64,000 bases of DNA, taken from Insolitispirillum peregrinum. GTDB taxonomy: Bacteria > Pseudomonadota > Alphaproteobacteria > Rhodospirillales > Rhodospirillaceae. Made by a program: the position numbers and the translations under genes. The DNA lies in assembly GCF_900156605.1 (NCBI RefSeq), contig NZ_FTOA01000005.1, positions 1 through 64,000 of the forward strand. Direction: 5' to 3'. The stretch's first letter is position 1, and the number at the start of each line of letters is the position of its first letter. This document shows, piece by piece, positions 61,423-64,000 of the stretch. Under the pieces are notes generated by a model. It ran no database searches and had not been told where the DNA came from. It worked only from the letters and a program-made list of their open reading frames with translations.

Positions 61423-64000
<2,578 letters not shown>

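Overview
The window is high-GC DNA, densely coded on both strands. It looks like the chromosome of a metabolically versatile alphaproteobacterium. I would guess Rhodospirillales or a relative, from the tRNA sequences, the fatty-acyl regulator of the ScfR type, the CGAAAA..TTTTCG intergenic hairpins and the TRAP and Tct transporters. The species cannot be named from the sequence. Most of the window is catabolic and transport operons, each beside its own regulator. Genes within operons commonly overlap by ATGA or GTGA.

Layout. 1-1.5 kb: a DUF1826 gene and folE behind a perfect Zur-like palindrome. 1.6-4.9 kb: metR and metE, divergent. 5.2-7.2 kb: yjcH-actP acetate uptake. 7.4-17.7 kb: a complete 3-phenylpropionate/cinnamate route. 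Dioxygenase hcaEFC and dihydrodiol dehydrogenase hcaB, then mhpB and the reductase hcaD, lie on the minus strand. The regulator hcaR and mhpCDFE lie on the plus strand. The products enter metabolism as acetyl-CoA, pyruvate and succinate or fumarate. 17.8-25.9 kb: a thioesterase, a ScfR/RamB-like regulator and the 2-methylcitrate operon prpC-acnD-prpF-prpB, with shared TTTGCAAA-type operators. 26-28 kb: oxyR, a methyltransferase and tRNA-Met. 28-34.4 kb: a TonB receptor divergent from a four-gene siderophore/iron ABC transporter. 34.3-38.2 kb: csaA, an RpiR regulator, a DUF4169 gene, an AbrB-family membrane protein, a structured leader before an 84-residue protein, and tRNA-Thr.

38.3-49.5 kb: a long minus-strand homoprotocatechuate operon (TRAP dctPQM, hpaG1, hpaG2, hpaE, hpaD, hpaF, hpaH, hpaI, MFS exporter). 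It is divergent from hpaR across two CTAACATGTTAG-type operators. A second MarR gene carries similar sites in front of it. 50-57.9 kb: a GlcG/HbpS-like gene, then tctCBA plus a second AbrB-family gene, divergent from tctD-tctE and a third gene for a periplasmic binding protein. 58-59.7 kb: an AT-rich accessory patch just past the 3' end of tRNA-Phe, holding a Panacea (DUF4065) protein and an unrecognised 240-residue partner. 60-64 kb: a kinase-less membrane GAF sensor and a paralogous hybrid histidine kinase that runs off the window.

A family of modular intergenic repeats is scattered through the first 36 kb, with a remnant at 59.6 kb. It has conserved terminal inverted arms (TTAGACCAGCGTG), an inner TGGAGCnnnGCTCCA palindrome and a CGAAAA/TTTTCG hairpin module. 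In three places the repeat supplies the TAG stop codon of the neighbouring gene. The least explained parts are this family, the Panacea pair, the structured leader at about 37.5 kb and the sensor pair at the right end.
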